Positions 16,966-25,488 of a DNA stretch of 64,000 nucleotides are shown here, piece after piece; the stretch's first letter is position 1, and each line of letters starts with the position of its first letter. The stretch comes from Bariatricus massiliensis (lineage in GTDB: Bacteria; Bacillota; Clostridia; Lachnospirales; Lachnospiraceae), in assembly GCF_900086725.1 (NCBI RefSeq), contig NZ_LT574836.1, positions 788,416-852,415 of the forward strand, written 5' to 3'. The notes under the pieces were generated by a model. That model searched no databases, was not told the DNA's origin, and saw only the letters and a list, made by a program, of their open reading frames with translations. The position numbers were made by a program, and so were the translations under genes.

Positions 16966-17439
16966 TTATAAATACTTACAGTATTCGTTACGGATAGATG
17001 ACATTTCGCTTACGATGTCGTCAACGTCAAGTACCATTTCCATCATACCTACCTGCTCATCGTAAACTGCTTCGTCAAATTCTTCCTTCAATTCTGGTTC
17101 ACATACGTGATATGTCGTGAGTCCAAGCTGGACCCCTGTCAACGGACCTGCGAATGTAGGGTCGCCTGCTGTAACGGTTTCTGCTGCAAGACCTGCCGCT
17201 TCACCTTCAGCTGCACCAACGATTACAACTACATTTTCTGCACCATATTCGTCAGCAAATTCTTTTACCCTTTTCTGATTCTCAAGATCCATTGCGCCTG
17301 CGCTCGTTCAGACGAAACATTCTGTTGAAGAAAAAACTACATCTCCGCCAGCTGTCTTAACGCATTCAGCGATAGCTGGTCCCGGTACACCGTCACGGTC
17401 ACCGATAATAACAACTTTTTTATCTTTTAAAATTGCCAT
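16966..17439 (-). CDS. grdA: Glycine reductase selenoprotein A (GrdA), with in-frame UGA as selenocysteine
   Basis: GrdA is the small shuttle selenoprotein that carries the carboxymethyl group as a selenoether from component B to component C and is recycled by thioredoxin. Read through the UGA at 17308-17310 the protein has 157 residues with Sec at 44. The context [13 protein letters not shown] is the classic GrdA active site. The stretch before it ([20 protein letters not shown]) is the conserved N-terminus, so the UGA is not a frameshift or nonsense mutation. A standard gene caller would report only 16966-17292. It lies downstream of trxA and upstream of an internal terminator. Confidence 0.97.
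17292..17310 (-). promoter_or_regulatory. grdA Sec UGA codon and adjacent SECIS-like hairpin
   Basis: The UGA (17308-17310) is followed after a few bases by GCG-CAGG-CGC, a short GC-rich hairpin at the place where bacterial SECIS elements sit. The stem is short and I could not fold the region, so only the UGA is certain. Confidence 0.6.
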
Positions 17440-17534
17440 GATGTTATTTTCCTCCTTCCCTTCATTTTATTTTTGTTTGGTTTATTTAAGAAACGCTGTG
17501 CGTTTACTTAACATTAGTTACTTAAAATATCAAA

Positions 17535-17852
17535 TTAGATGTATTTCTTGATCATTGCTTCGATATTTTCCTGTGTAGCGTCGTCTTTAACAACTTCCTC
17601 TACTTTTTCTCCATCTTTGTAAATTGCCATAACCGGAAGTCCCAAAATCTTCTGGCCGATAGCAAGACGGCGTGCTTTTGTTGTGTTAAGAGAAGTGAAT
17701 TTTAATTTGTCACCATATTTGTCAGCCATCTCATGTACAAACGGCATAAGAGCCTGACATGGTACACAACCGTCACCAAAGAAATCTACAAATACGTAGC
17801 CTTCAGCTTTTAACACTTCTTCTTCAAACGTGTTTTTGTCTAATTCTACCAT
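17535..17852 (-). CDS. trxA: Thioredoxin with CVPC active site (glycine reductase electron donor)
   Basis: A 105-residue thioredoxin. The redox motif reads DGCVPCQ (C29, C32), in place of the usual WCGPC: the tryptophan is replaced by Gly and the Gly after the first Cys by Val. The cis-proline loop is present as [13 protein letters not shown]. In this operon it passes electrons from TrxB to the glycine reductase selenoprotein; a CVPC-type thioredoxin is what I recall from the glycine-fermenting Eubacterium acidaminophilum, so this looks like a specialised lineage. It sits 33 nt behind trxB and about 95 nt ahead of grdA. Confidence 0.95.
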   Translation of the reverse strand: MVELDKNTFEEEVLKAEGYVFVDFFGDGCVPCQALMPFVHEMADKYGDKLKFTSLNTTKARRLAIGQKILGLPVMAIYKDGEKVEEVVKDDATQENIEAMIKKYI

Positions 17853-17885
17853 TGGTTTGTCCTCCTTGCTCTTAATTATATTTTT

Positions 17886-18827
17886 CTACTCGTTGATATA
17901 TTTTTCACACTGAGTAGCCGCGATTGCTCCGTCAGCAGCTGCAGTCACAACCTGACGAAGGCTCTTTACTCGGATATCTCCTGCCGCAAATACACCCGGG
18001 ATATTGGTGTGCATATCTGCATCTGTTGGAATATATCCTCTTTCATCCATCTCAAGACCCTTATCTACAAAAATCTTTGAGTTTGGAAGTGTTCCGATGA
18101 AGCCGAATACGCCGAACATACCGTCCTCTTCATCAGCCACAATCTTGGTGAGTTCGCCGGTTTTTACATTCTTTACTGTCATTTCAGAAAGGATGCCGTC
18201 TCCGCCGACCTCTTCAACTACAGTATCCCACATAAAGTGAAGCTTTTCATTCTTGAACGCTTTTTCCTGAATGGATTTTGCTGCTCTGAGTTCATCACGT
18301 CTGTGGATAATAGTAACTTTTCTAGCGAATTTTGTAAGGTACATAGCTTCTTCAACGGCAGAATCACCACCGCCCACAACATACACTTCAAAATCCTCAA
18401 AGAAATTGGCATCACAGGTAGCGCAGTAGGATACGCCTTTGCCCATGAATTCTTTTTCGCCTTTACAGCCGATAGGTCTTGAAAAGGCTCCTGTAGCGAT
18501 AATAACAGTCTTGCCACAGTATTCTCCTTTTGCGCTGATGAGCTTTTTAACATCTCCCTCCAGCACAACGTCATTGATGACGTCAGACACACGCTCTACG
18601 CCAAATTTTTCGCATTGCTGTGTCATTCTTTCGATGAGAGACGGTCCGCTTTCACCTTCTACTATCTGACCAGGATAGTTTTCAATTTCATCAGTGATAG
18701 CAATCTGTCCACCATCTTTGCCTTTTTCTACGATTAAAGTAGAAAGGCGGCTTCTTCCTGCGTACAGACCTGCAGCTAAGCCTGCAGGTCCCGCACCCAG
18801 GATAATTACGTCATAAATCTTGCTCAT
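17886..18827 (-). CDS. trxB: Thioredoxin reductase
   Basis: FAD-dependent thioredoxin reductase of 313 residues. FAD-binding GAGPAGLAAGLYAGR at residues 11-25, the redox centre CATCD (C135, C138), NADPH-binding GGGDSAVEEA (about 152) and the C-terminal FAD motif FAAGDIR are all visible. Compared with general TrxB, the pyridine-nucleotide site reads HRRDELRA, which suggests NADPH. It reduces the CVPC thioredoxin encoded next. ATG at 18827 follows AAGGAG. It lies 29 nt downstream of grdB in the same transcript. Confidence 0.96.
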   Translation of the reverse strand: MSKIYDVIILGAGPAGLAAGLYAGRSRLSTLIVEKGKDGGQIAITDEIENYPGQIVEGESGPSLIERMTQQCEKFGVERVSDVINDVVLEGDVKKLISAKGEYCGKTVIIATGAFSRPIGCKGEKEFMGKGVSYCATCDANFFEDFEVYVVGGGDSAVEEAMYLTKFARKVTIIHRRDELRAAKSIQEKAFKNEKLHFMWDTVVEEVGGDGILSEMTVKNVKTGELTKIVADEEDGMFGVFGFIGTLPNSKIFVDKGLEMDERGYIPTDADMHTNIPGVFAAGDIRVKSLRQVVTAAADGAIAATQCEKYINE

Positions 18828-18856
18828 AACGTGTTTCTCCTTCTTTCTTATGCATA

Positions 18857-20170
18857 TTAGTTATCGAAGATTGTCTGACCATCAACTTCTGTTGTCAAAG
18901 CGTTTAATGCTTTTTCAACTAATCCCTTACGAAGTGCATACTCTTCATCTTTGTCAAGCGCCGGATTTCCAAGCGGATGAGGAATAGCTATAGCAGGAAC
19001 AATTCTGTTAGCTCCAACTGTCATAGAGATAGGTGTTACTGTACAAACATGAACTACCGGAAGTCCTGCAGCTTCAATGCCCTTAACCATCGTTGCACCG
19101 CAACGTGTACAGGTACCTCAAGTAGAGGTCAGAATAACTGCGTCAACTCCGTCTGCAAGCAATTTCTGAGAGAATTCTTCAGCAAATGCTTTAGAAGATG
19201 CAACGGCTGTACCATTACCAACTGTTGTGTAGAACTTGTTGTGTAATTTTCCAATCACACCGTTCTTTTCCATCTCACGAAGTACGTCAACCGGAAGTAC
19301 ACGGTCAGCGTCCTCATTAGCGTATACCGGATCGTATCCGCCGTGAGCTGTTTCATAAGTTGCTTCTGTAAGGTCCATAACGCCTGTGATGTCATATTCA
19401 CCATAGTGAGAAGCGTTGGAACTTTCAATATGATCCGGATTTCCTTTCGGAACAATACCACCGGATGTAACAAGAGCGATTGTAGCTTTGCTCAAATCTT
19501 TGATTGCCGGATTTGGTTCAACCCTGTCAAATGACGGCATCGGATATTCTGTCTCAAACGGTTTGTCAGCAAGTTTCTTGAGAAGCATATTAACAGCTCT
19601 CTTAGATCCGCGTTCTTCTTCAAAGAAGTTCACGCGAACGCCGTTCGGCATATAGCCTTCCTGACAAGAAGCGCCGATTGCTTCTTTTTTAGCAATCTTA
19701 AGAGCTAAAGGAGCCAATTTGCTTACAGCATCCTTCATACCAGCAGCGCTGTTCTTTGTAGCGATTGTATAAACTTTATTTTTGAACATATCAGCGCCCG
19801 GATTTTCTACATACATACCTGTAACAGCCGGAATTCCTAATTCTTCCTGTACTGCATCACAGATAGTACCGCATGCAACACCGTAACGGCCTGCATTGAA
19901 AGCCGGTCCTGCGATAAAGATATCCGGAGCCTGCTCCTTAACCATCGCAAGAATGTCTGCTTTTGCTTTTTCCAGATTTTCGTTGAAGTAAGAGTCACCA
20001 CAAACAATTGTAGCAACGATTTCTGCTTCTTCTCCGAAATACTGTTTTAACGCCATGCCAGGTCCAACGATTTCGCCAACGCGAATCTCTGCCGGGTAAT
20101 CTGCTTTTTCTTCTCCACCGATATTAGCGAAGAACTGATTGATATAATGTACAACTTTAATTTTACTCAT
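18857..20170 (-). CDS. grdB: Glycine reductase component B gamma subunit (GrdB selenoprotein), in-frame UGA
   Basis: GrdB is the substrate-specific selenoprotein of component B; with the pyruvoyl subunits from GrdE it activates glycine and hands a carboxymethyl group to the GrdA selenium. Read through UGA at 19118-19120 the protein has 437 residues with Sec at 351, in the context ILTSTUGTCTRCGATMVKG (the U-x-x-C-x-x-C motif known from GrdB-type proteins). The family C-terminus continues to FDN. The N-terminal MSKIKVVHYINQFFANIGGE is conserved. Without Sec reading, gene callers split it into 19118-20170 and 18857-19090. Start ATG at 20170 lies 20 nt after grdE. Confidence 0.97.
19091..19120 (-). 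promoter_or_regulatory. grdB Sec UGA codon and SECIS-like hairpin
   Basis: Twelve bases after the UGA comes CGTTGC-GGT-GCAACG, a perfect 6-bp stem with a short G-containing loop, at the spacing and with the guanine-bearing apical loop expected of a bacterial SECIS recognised by SelB. Confidence 0.7.
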
Positions 20171-20190
20171 TGTTTTTACGTCCTCCCTTC

Positions 20191-21471
20191 CTATCGTGCA
20201 CTTAAGTAACCGAATCCAGTTTCATTGGTAGCGCCTGTAATAGCCTGGATTTCAACTTCGATTGTTCCATCTTCACGCAGAGAGTGTTCATTACCACCTG
20301 CGATTGTGTTAACGTAATCTAAAGTTCCGATAACTTTGTCCATCTTCGGAAGAACGATTACCTGATTAGCATTTCCGCCTGTTACAACTGCATCTGCAGC
20401 TACATCAGCATCTGCAAGTGACTGAGATTTACCGTCACGTCCTGCATACTCGTCTGTGATGATTACAGTCTTAACGCCTTCAGCTTCAATCTTCTTACAG
20501 TTCATGATAAGGTCGGTATCCGGGTTTCCGAATCCTTCCTGAGACACAATAACTGCATCAAGATCTAACATGCGGCACATTTTTGCTGTCCAGTCAGAGG
20601 AGCGCATTTTGTCTGCAAGGTAAACATTTTCATTTGTAATAATCTGGCAAACGAAGTTAATTGTCTTGCCGTGTTCTTCAAACAGGTCATGTACTACCGG
20701 GTTGTTTTCATGTACATAAGTTGGGTTCTTATCACATGCAGATACACAGTTACCGGAAACGATAGCTCCATCCATGATTTCTGTCGGGCACATAATGGTA
20801 GACAATGTCTTTTTCGCGTCTACGCCATATACATATGTGTCATGAAGAAGTCCCTGACTCTGCAGCATCTGAACATAGGCAACTCTCGGAAGTTCCGGGA
20901 ACTTTTCTTTCCCTTCCATGATTCCGTATGTTTCGTAAACTTTTGTTTCATCCGGAGTAAGCTCACGAGCCAGTTCTCCAAGGTAAACAGCCACTTTGAA
21001 TCCAGCGATTCTTACAGCTTTTTCATAGTCATGCTGTTTGACACCTTCAACAGGCTCACATACAACTACGAGGTTGTTCAGTTTAGAGAAAGGTGTATAG
21101 TCAGCACCAGGACCTGTCATGTCAATGATACCCTCCTGGAATCCAACAATCTTACCAGCGGTAACAACAGCCATACCCTTAAGAGCATAAGTCTTACCAC
21201 TTCCAACCGTATCAACTTTTGCGATTACGCCCGGGAAGATTCCCCCTCTTCCTTCTACTTTAACACGTGGTTCAATCACGTCTTTAACCGGTGTGATTCT
21301 TACGCTCTCACCTGGTTTTGCAATATCAAGATTTACGCTTTTGATTTTTTCGTCCTCAAGAACGATAGCCTTTACAGCTTCTTCGGATACAGTAAGAACT
21401 CCGTTTTCAATTTTGGATTCTGTGCCAAACTGAATGTCCTTAATGAATATGTTACCCAATTCTAATTTCAC
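20191..21471 (-). CDS. grdE: Glycine reductase component B proprotein GrdE
   Basis: GrdE is made as a proprotein and cleaved itself into two subunits, the cleavage giving a pyruvoyl group that forms a Schiff base with glycine. The protein has 426 residues, and the cleavage site N-C in SGNCVSACDKNP falls at C242, the same position I recall from studied GrdE proteins. Family segments such as RGGIFPGVIAKVDTVGSGKTYAL and DADVAADAVVTGGNANQ are intact. Start ATG at 21471 with AAAGGAGGG upstream. It is the second operon gene, 88 nt after grdX, and the large plus-strand ORF across it is only antisense reading. Confidence 0.97.
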   Translation of the reverse strand: MKLELGNIFIKDIQFGTESKIENGVLTVSEEAVKAIVLEDEKIKSVNLDIAKPGESVRITPVKDVIEPRVKVEGRGGIFPGVIAKVDTVGSGKTYALKGMAVVTAGKIVGFQEGIIDMTGPGADYTPFSKLNNLVVVCEPVEGVKQHDYEKAVRIAGFKVAVYLGELARELTPDETKVYETYGIMEGKEKFPELPRVAYVQMLQSQGLLHDTYVYGVDAKKTLSTIMCPTEIMDGAIVSGNCVSACDKNPTYVHENNPVVHDLFEEHGKTINFVCQIITNENVYLADKMRSSDWTAKMCRMLDLDAVIVSQEGFGNPDTDLIMNCKKIEAEGVKTVIITDEYAGRDGKSQSLADADVAADAVVTGGNANQVIVLPKMDKVIGTLDYVNTIAGGNEHSLREDGTIEVEIQAITGATNETGFGYLSAR

Positions 21472-21558
21472 TGTAAATTCCCTCCTTTTTTTTAATTGTT
21501 TACTATATGCCCCAAAAGTACTTGCGTACTTCTATAGCCGCTTTTTCAGAATGGTATT

Positions 21559-21939
21559 TTACCAGCATTCTGCAGATGGTATTGCGCTCCCAATCAGCGT
21601 GCAGTCAATTAAGCGGAAATCTTCGTATACGTCCGAATCATACTGTCCGGTTCTGTCCTGAAACTTTCCGCATGCCTGAATCGCACTTTCAATCAACTTC
21701 ATCGACTGCATGTCCAGCCCTTCCGGCTTTTCTGACATCAGTACGGACTTGTACGGCGTTTCTTTCGGCTTTACACTCCCCGACAAAGGATGAGTGAGAA
21801 GCTTATATCCGTCATAAATCATATCCCTTACTTTCTTAAGTGTGTCCTCGAAAGAAAGCTCTTCATACTCTACATGGTAATCAGTCCCAAACTTTTCTTT
21901 CACCAATGTATTGTTTGTGATAATCATAAATCCGCCCAT
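21559..21939 (-). CDS. grdX: GrdX family protein
   Basis: A 126-residue protein that is commonly the first gene of grd operons; its function is unknown. Features: MIITNNTLV near the start, the YDGYKLLTHPLSGSVKPKETPYK stretch with a P-L-x-G-S-x-x-P motif typical of GrdX, and a helix ending LIESAIQACGKF. Three starts are possible: GTG at 21948, ATG at 21939 and ATG at 21927. The ATG at 21939 has AGAAGGTGG five bases away and is the best. It is the first gene behind the glycine riboswitch and terminator. Confidence 0.9.
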   Translation of the reverse strand: MGGFMIITNNTLVKEKFGTDYHVEYEELSFEDTLKKVRDMIYDGYKLLTHPLSGSVKPKETPYKSVLMSEKPEGLDMQSMKLIESAIQACGKFQDRTGQYDSDVYEDFRLIDCTLIGSAIPSAECW

Positions 21940-21991
21940 CTTGTCCACCTTCTAGTCTGTCTTCTTTCACCTTTTTTATCCTTAAAGTGTT

Positions 21992-22036
21992 TAAAAAAAG
22001 GACGACTCAAACAAACTTTTTGCTTTTGTCGTCCTT
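21992..22036 (-). terminator. Riboswitch-controlled intrinsic terminator in the grd leader
   Basis: On the minus strand AAGGACGAC pairs with GTCGTCCTT around a 22-base loop and is followed by seven T. It sits about 35 bases after the glycine aptamer and before grdX, the place of an expression platform. Whether glycine prevents its formation (as in other glycine-on switches) is inference. Confidence 0.88.
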
Positions 22037-22069
22037 CTGTCTCCCGTTATCTACCAATAACCACTTTCG

Positions 22070-22195
22070 GATTCAGAGTGTAGTCCCTTTTTCGATCCTT
22101 TTGCCTGAAAGTTTCACCGTCTTCCTATGTAACATTCTGAAATACAGCTTGCATCTTCGGCGGCTGCCTGACGTTAAGCACACAGCTCTCTCGCG
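22070..22195 (-). promoter_or_regulatory. Glycine riboswitch (gcvT-type aptamer) of the grd operon
   Basis: The minus strand carries the conserved glycine aptamer blocks: GAGAGAGC at the 5' side, GCCGCCGAAG and GCAA in the first half, CAGGCAAAAGGA in the second, and ACTCTG closing the 3' side. Only one copy of each block is seen, so this appears to be a single-aptamer form. A further small hairpin (GTTATTGGTAGATAAC) lies just 3' of it and could be a ghost-aptamer remnant. It should raise grd transcription when glycine is plentiful. Confidence 0.9.
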
Positions 22196-22271
22196 AAAAA
22201 CATCACCCTACTATTCAATTGGCTCTAATAAGTTAAGTATTTTTTTAACAAATACCCCTTCATACAAGGTT

Positions 22272-22280
22272 ATTATAGCA
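22272..22280 (-). promoter_or_regulatory. Extended -10 promoter of the grd operon
   Basis: TGCTATAAT on the minus strand (TATAAT at 22272-22277) is a perfect extended -10 element about 75 bases upstream of the glycine aptamer. No good -35 box is seen at the usual distance, which fits an extended -10 promoter. Confidence 0.65.
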
Positions 22281-22381
22281 CAACATTATGCAAAATGCCA
22301 GTCTTTTTATTGACTTTTACAGTTTTATTTATAGTTTTTTTCTATATGCTTTGTCCGCCACAATCTTCCTGTTGTGCAGAT

Positions 22382-23761
22382 TTATGCGCCTTTTTTCTGA
22401 CTTGGCAGGAAATTATTGTAGTAATCGTCGTGCACCTTCTTGACCATGCCGCTCAAGGCAAACAGGCCTATAACGTTAGGAAGTACCATCATACTGTTGA
22501 AGCAGTCTGCCATATTCCAGACAAGGTCTACTTCCTGAAGAGAACCAAATACTACACATACGCATACGAGCACTGCATAAATCTTAACGGCCTTTGAGCC
22601 GAACAGATAGCGAATGTTGGCTTCACCGAAGAAGTACCATCCGATAATTGTAGAGAACGCAAAGAACAGCATACATATAGCAATAAAGATTTCACCGAAC
22701 TTTCCATATACTGAAGAGAATGCAAACTGGCTCAATTCAGCTCCTGTTTTTCCTGACGCTCTGGAACCTGTTGTGATAATAACAAGCGCAGTGAGATTCA
22801 GGATTACGAATGTATCGATAAATACGCCGACCATGGCCACGAATCCCTGTTCAACCGGATGATTCACCTTAGCAACCGCATGTGCGTGAGGTGTGGAACC
22901 CATACCGGCCTCATTGGAGAACAATCCACGAGCAACACCTTTTGTCAGCGCAAGCTTGATAGTAGCACCGAGAGCACCGCCGGTGATGGCTGCAGGATTA
23001 AAGGCTCCTACAAAAATGTCCTTGAACGCGGTAGGAATAGCCGTAACGTTTGCAAAGATAACAATCAGGGCGCCTATGATATAGAAGGCCGCCATAATAG
23101 GCACGATTGTCTCTGTAACTTTTGCAATACGCTTCATACCACCTGTGAATACAAACAAGGCAAGAATTGCGATTACAATACCCATAGCAAGCTTCGGAAC
23201 GCCAAAAGCGGTATTCCAAGATGCAGCGATGGAGTTAGCCTGAACCGCATTGCCCATGAATCCGAGAGCAAAAATAATCAGTACTGCAAAAATTGCAGCA
23301 AATACTTTACCGAACGTTCCGGTGAATGCTGCGCGTATGTAGTAGACCGGACCACCGGTCACCGTACCGTCTTCAGCCACCTTCTTATACTTCTGGGCCA
23401 TCGTTGCTTCCGCGAAGATCGTTGCCATTCCTAGAAATGCACTGATCCACATCCAGAAGATAGCTCCCGGGCCACCAATCGCAATCGCCGTGGCCGCCCC
23501 TGCAATATTACCGGTACCTACCTGCGCAGCTATGGCCGTTGCTAAAGCCTGAAAAGAAGACATTCCATCCTTCCCGGCTTCCCCTTTCTTCTTGAACAGT
23601 CCGCCGAAGGTCCGCCTCATACCTTCGCCAAACCCTCTCACCTGAATGAAGCCAAGCTTGAACGAGAACCAAAGTCCCGCTCCCACCAGAGCCACCAATA
23701 AAACAGAACTTGTCAATACATCATTGACCTTCAATACTATGTCGTTAAACGCCTCGTACAC
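22382..23761 (-). CDS. Sodium:alanine/glycine symporter (AgcS family)
   Basis: A 459-residue inner-membrane transporter of the alanine/glycine:cation symporter family, with about eleven hydrophobic segments. Family landmarks: VGTGNIAGAATAIAIGGPGAIFWMW (about residues 96-120), FSNEAGMGSTPHAHAVA (about 285) and WYFFGEANIRYLFG (about 390). Sodium-coupled uptake of alanine or glycine is the family function. Its place directly upstream of the riboswitch-controlled glycine reductase genes suggests it feeds glycine to that pathway, although its own leader carries no glycine aptamer. The start is a GTG at 23761 with AGGAGGG six bases away. Confidence 0.93.
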   Translation of the reverse strand: MYEAFNDIVLKVNDVLTSSVLLVALVGAGLWFSFKLGFIQVRGFGEGMRRTFGGLFKKKGEAGKDGMSSFQALATAIAAQVGTGNIAGAATAIAIGGPGAIFWMWISAFLGMATIFAEATMAQKYKKVAEDGTVTGGPVYYIRAAFTGTFGKVFAAIFAVLIIFALGFMGNAVQANSIAASWNTAFGVPKLAMGIVIAILALFVFTGGMKRIAKVTETIVPIMAAFYIIGALIVIFANVTAIPTAFKDIFVGAFNPAAITGGALGATIKLALTKGVARGLFSNEAGMGSTPHAHAVAKVNHPVEQGFVAMVGVFIDTFVILNLTALVIITTGSRASGKTGAELSQFAFSSVYGKFGEIFIAICMLFFAFSTIIGWYFFGEANIRYLFGSKAVKIYAVLVCVCVVFGSLQEVDLVWNMADCFNSMMVLPNVIGLFALSGMVKKVHDDYYNNFLPSQKKGA

Positions 23762-23816
23762 AATATACCCTCCTTTTTCTCATAGATATTATTTATAAAT
23801 ACCATTCGTTACCTCT

Positions 23817-23845
23817 ATAATACTCTATTTAGTGAAAACATTCAA
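23817..23845 (-). promoter_or_regulatory. Sigma-A promoter of the AgcS symporter gene
   Basis: On the minus strand TTGAAT (23840-23845) and TATTAT (23817-23822) are separated by 17 bases, about 55 bases before the GTG start. Confidence 0.75.
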
Positions 23846-23921
23846 GAAAATTCCATTATATGGAAGAATTTTATGTATATTGCACATTTTTGCACTATAT
23901 ATATTAATTTTAGCAAAGAAT

Positions 23922-23963
23922 AAAAGTGTTAAATCCCCCTAAATTAAGGGATTTAACACTTTT
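23922..23963. terminator. Terminator downstream of purB
   Basis: A perfect 16-base inverted repeat (arms AAAAGTGTTAAATCCC and its complement, 10-base loop). The T-rich arms make it able to act in both directions; it ends the leftward purB transcript and isolates the symporter promoter. Confidence 0.85.
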
Positions 23964-24021
23964 AGTAAAATTACATTTTTTTATAATTTCGTCGATTTGT
24001 CTAATTTTTCACATATGAAAA

Positions 24022-25455
24022 CTAAACAGTTATTTCGGCCTTCACTCCAAGAAGCTCTTTATTTCTCTCCAGCACAGGGGCAATTACCTTTTCAAGGAAC
24101 GCTTCTACCTGAACTTTTGAACGCCCAACATACTTTGCAGGATCCATTGTCTCCTTTAAATCCTCAAGGCTCATATTGAAAGCAGGATCCTCGGCAATCA
24201 ATTCCAACAGGTTATTGTCTAATCCACGCTCTTTCACGTTTCTTCCCGCCTCCATGGACAGCTCTCTGATTCTCTCGTGTAATTCTTGCCGGTCTCCGCC
24301 AGCCTTTACCGCATCCATCATAATGTTTTCCGTCGCCATAAAGGGAAGTTCTGACAGTAGTCTCTTCTCGATAACTTTCGGATATACTACCAGCCCATCC
24401 ACGACATTCAAACATAAATCCAAGATTCCGTCAACAGCAAGAAATCCTTCCGGTACGCTCAGGCGCTTGTTGGCAGAGTCGTCCAAAGTCCGCTCGAACC
24501 ACTGTGTCGCGGAAGTGATAGCGGGATTCAGTGCATCAATCATCACATATCTAGATAAGGACGCGATTCGCTCACTGCGCATTGGATTTCTTTTATATGC
24601 CATGGCAGAAGAGCCTATCTGTGTCTTTTCAAATGGCTCCTCTACTTCTTTTAGATGTTGAAGAAGTCTGATATCATTAGAAAATTTATGGGCGCTTGCG
24701 GCTATACCGGCCAGTACATTGAGCACTCTCGTATCCACTTTTCTGGAATAAGTCTGTCCAGACACTGGATAACAAGCGTCAAAGCCCATTTTTTCTGCTA
24801 TCATCGGGTCAATTCTATCAATTTTTTCCTGATTGCCGTCGAACAATTCCAAAAAGCTTGCCTGCGTGCCCGTCGTTCCCTTTGAACCTAAAAGTTTCAA
24901 AGTACTTAGGACATATTCTAAATCTTCTAAATCCATAAGAAATTCCTGCATCCAAAGTGTAGCACGTTTCCCGACAGTGGTCGGCTGTGCCGGCTGAAAA
25001 TGAGTGAACGCAAGCGTTGGCTGTGATTTGTAAGTATCTGCAAATCTGGAGAGTTCATCTATTACATTCACCAGCTTTGTCTTCACCAACTTTAACGCCT
25101 CAGACATCACGATAATATCGGTATTGTCCCCCACATAACAGGATGTAGCACCTAGATGAATAATACCTTTTGCTTTTGGACACTGCTGTCCATACGCATA
25201 AACATGCGACATCACATCATGACGCACGACCTTCTCCCGCTCCTTGGCCACCTCATAGTTGATGTCCTCAGCATGAGCTTTCAATTCCTTAATTTGTTCA
25301 TCTGTAATATTCAACCCTAATTCTTTTTCTGTTTCCGCCAGAGCAATCCATAACTTTCTCCATGTCCGGAACTTCATATCCGGTGAAAAAATGTACTGCA
25401 TCTCCTTGCTGGCATACCTCTCAGAGAGAGGACTTTGATATCTGTCGTTTCCCAT
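24022..25455 (-). CDS. purB: Adenylosuccinate lyase (PurB)
   Basis: Fumarase-superfamily lyase acting twice in purine synthesis: SAICAR to AICAR, and adenylosuccinate to AMP, with fumarate released. The protein has 477 residues. The superfamily signature appears as GSSAMAYKRNPMRSERI (about residues 280-296), with TTVGKRATLWMQEF and GTTGTQASFLELF upstream. Start ATG at 25455 after AGGAGGAAGCT. It follows purF with a 33-nt gap, giving a purF-purB pair. No purine riboswitch is visible upstream of purF. Confidence 0.97.
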   Translation of the reverse strand: MGNDRYQSPLSERYASKEMQYIFSPDMKFRTWRKLWIALAETEKELGLNITDEQIKELKAHAEDINYEVAKEREKVVRHDVMSHVYAYGQQCPKAKGIIHLGATSCYVGDNTDIIVMSEALKLVKTKLVNVIDELSRFADTYKSQPTLAFTHFQPAQPTTVGKRATLWMQEFLMDLEDLEYVLSTLKLLGSKGTTGTQASFLELFDGNQEKIDRIDPMIAEKMGFDACYPVSGQTYSRKVDTRVLNVLAGIAASAHKFSNDIRLLQHLKEVEEPFEKTQIGSSAMAYKRNPMRSERIASLSRYVMIDALNPAITSATQWFERTLDDSANKRLSVPEGFLAVDGILDLCLNVVDGLVVYPKVIEKRLLSELPFMATENIMMDAVKAGGDRQELHERIRELSMEAGRNVKERGLDNNLLELIAEDPAFNMSLEDLKETMDPAKYVGRSKVQVEAFLEKVIAPVLERNKELLGVKAEITV

Positions 25456-25488
25456 AGCTTCCTCCTGCTTAAATATAGTAGATTCTCC

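Noticed and set aside
17293..17439. Apparent premature stop splitting grdA
   Set aside because: The UGA sits in the conserved C-F-V-U-T-S-A-G context and both sides match GrdA, so it is selenocysteine rather than a nonsense mutation.
18857..19120. Apparent premature stop splitting grdB into two genes
   Set aside because: The UGA is followed by the expected T-C-T-R-C motif and a SECIS-like hairpin; one selenoprotein gene.
20671..21465. 264-codon open frame on the plus strand
   Set aside because: It lies wholly antisense to grdE and has no family features; it is a by-product of the codon use of grdE.
22859..23434. 191-codon open frame on the plus strand
   Set aside because: Antisense to the AgcS symporter, Cys/His/Asn-rich with no recognisable domain.
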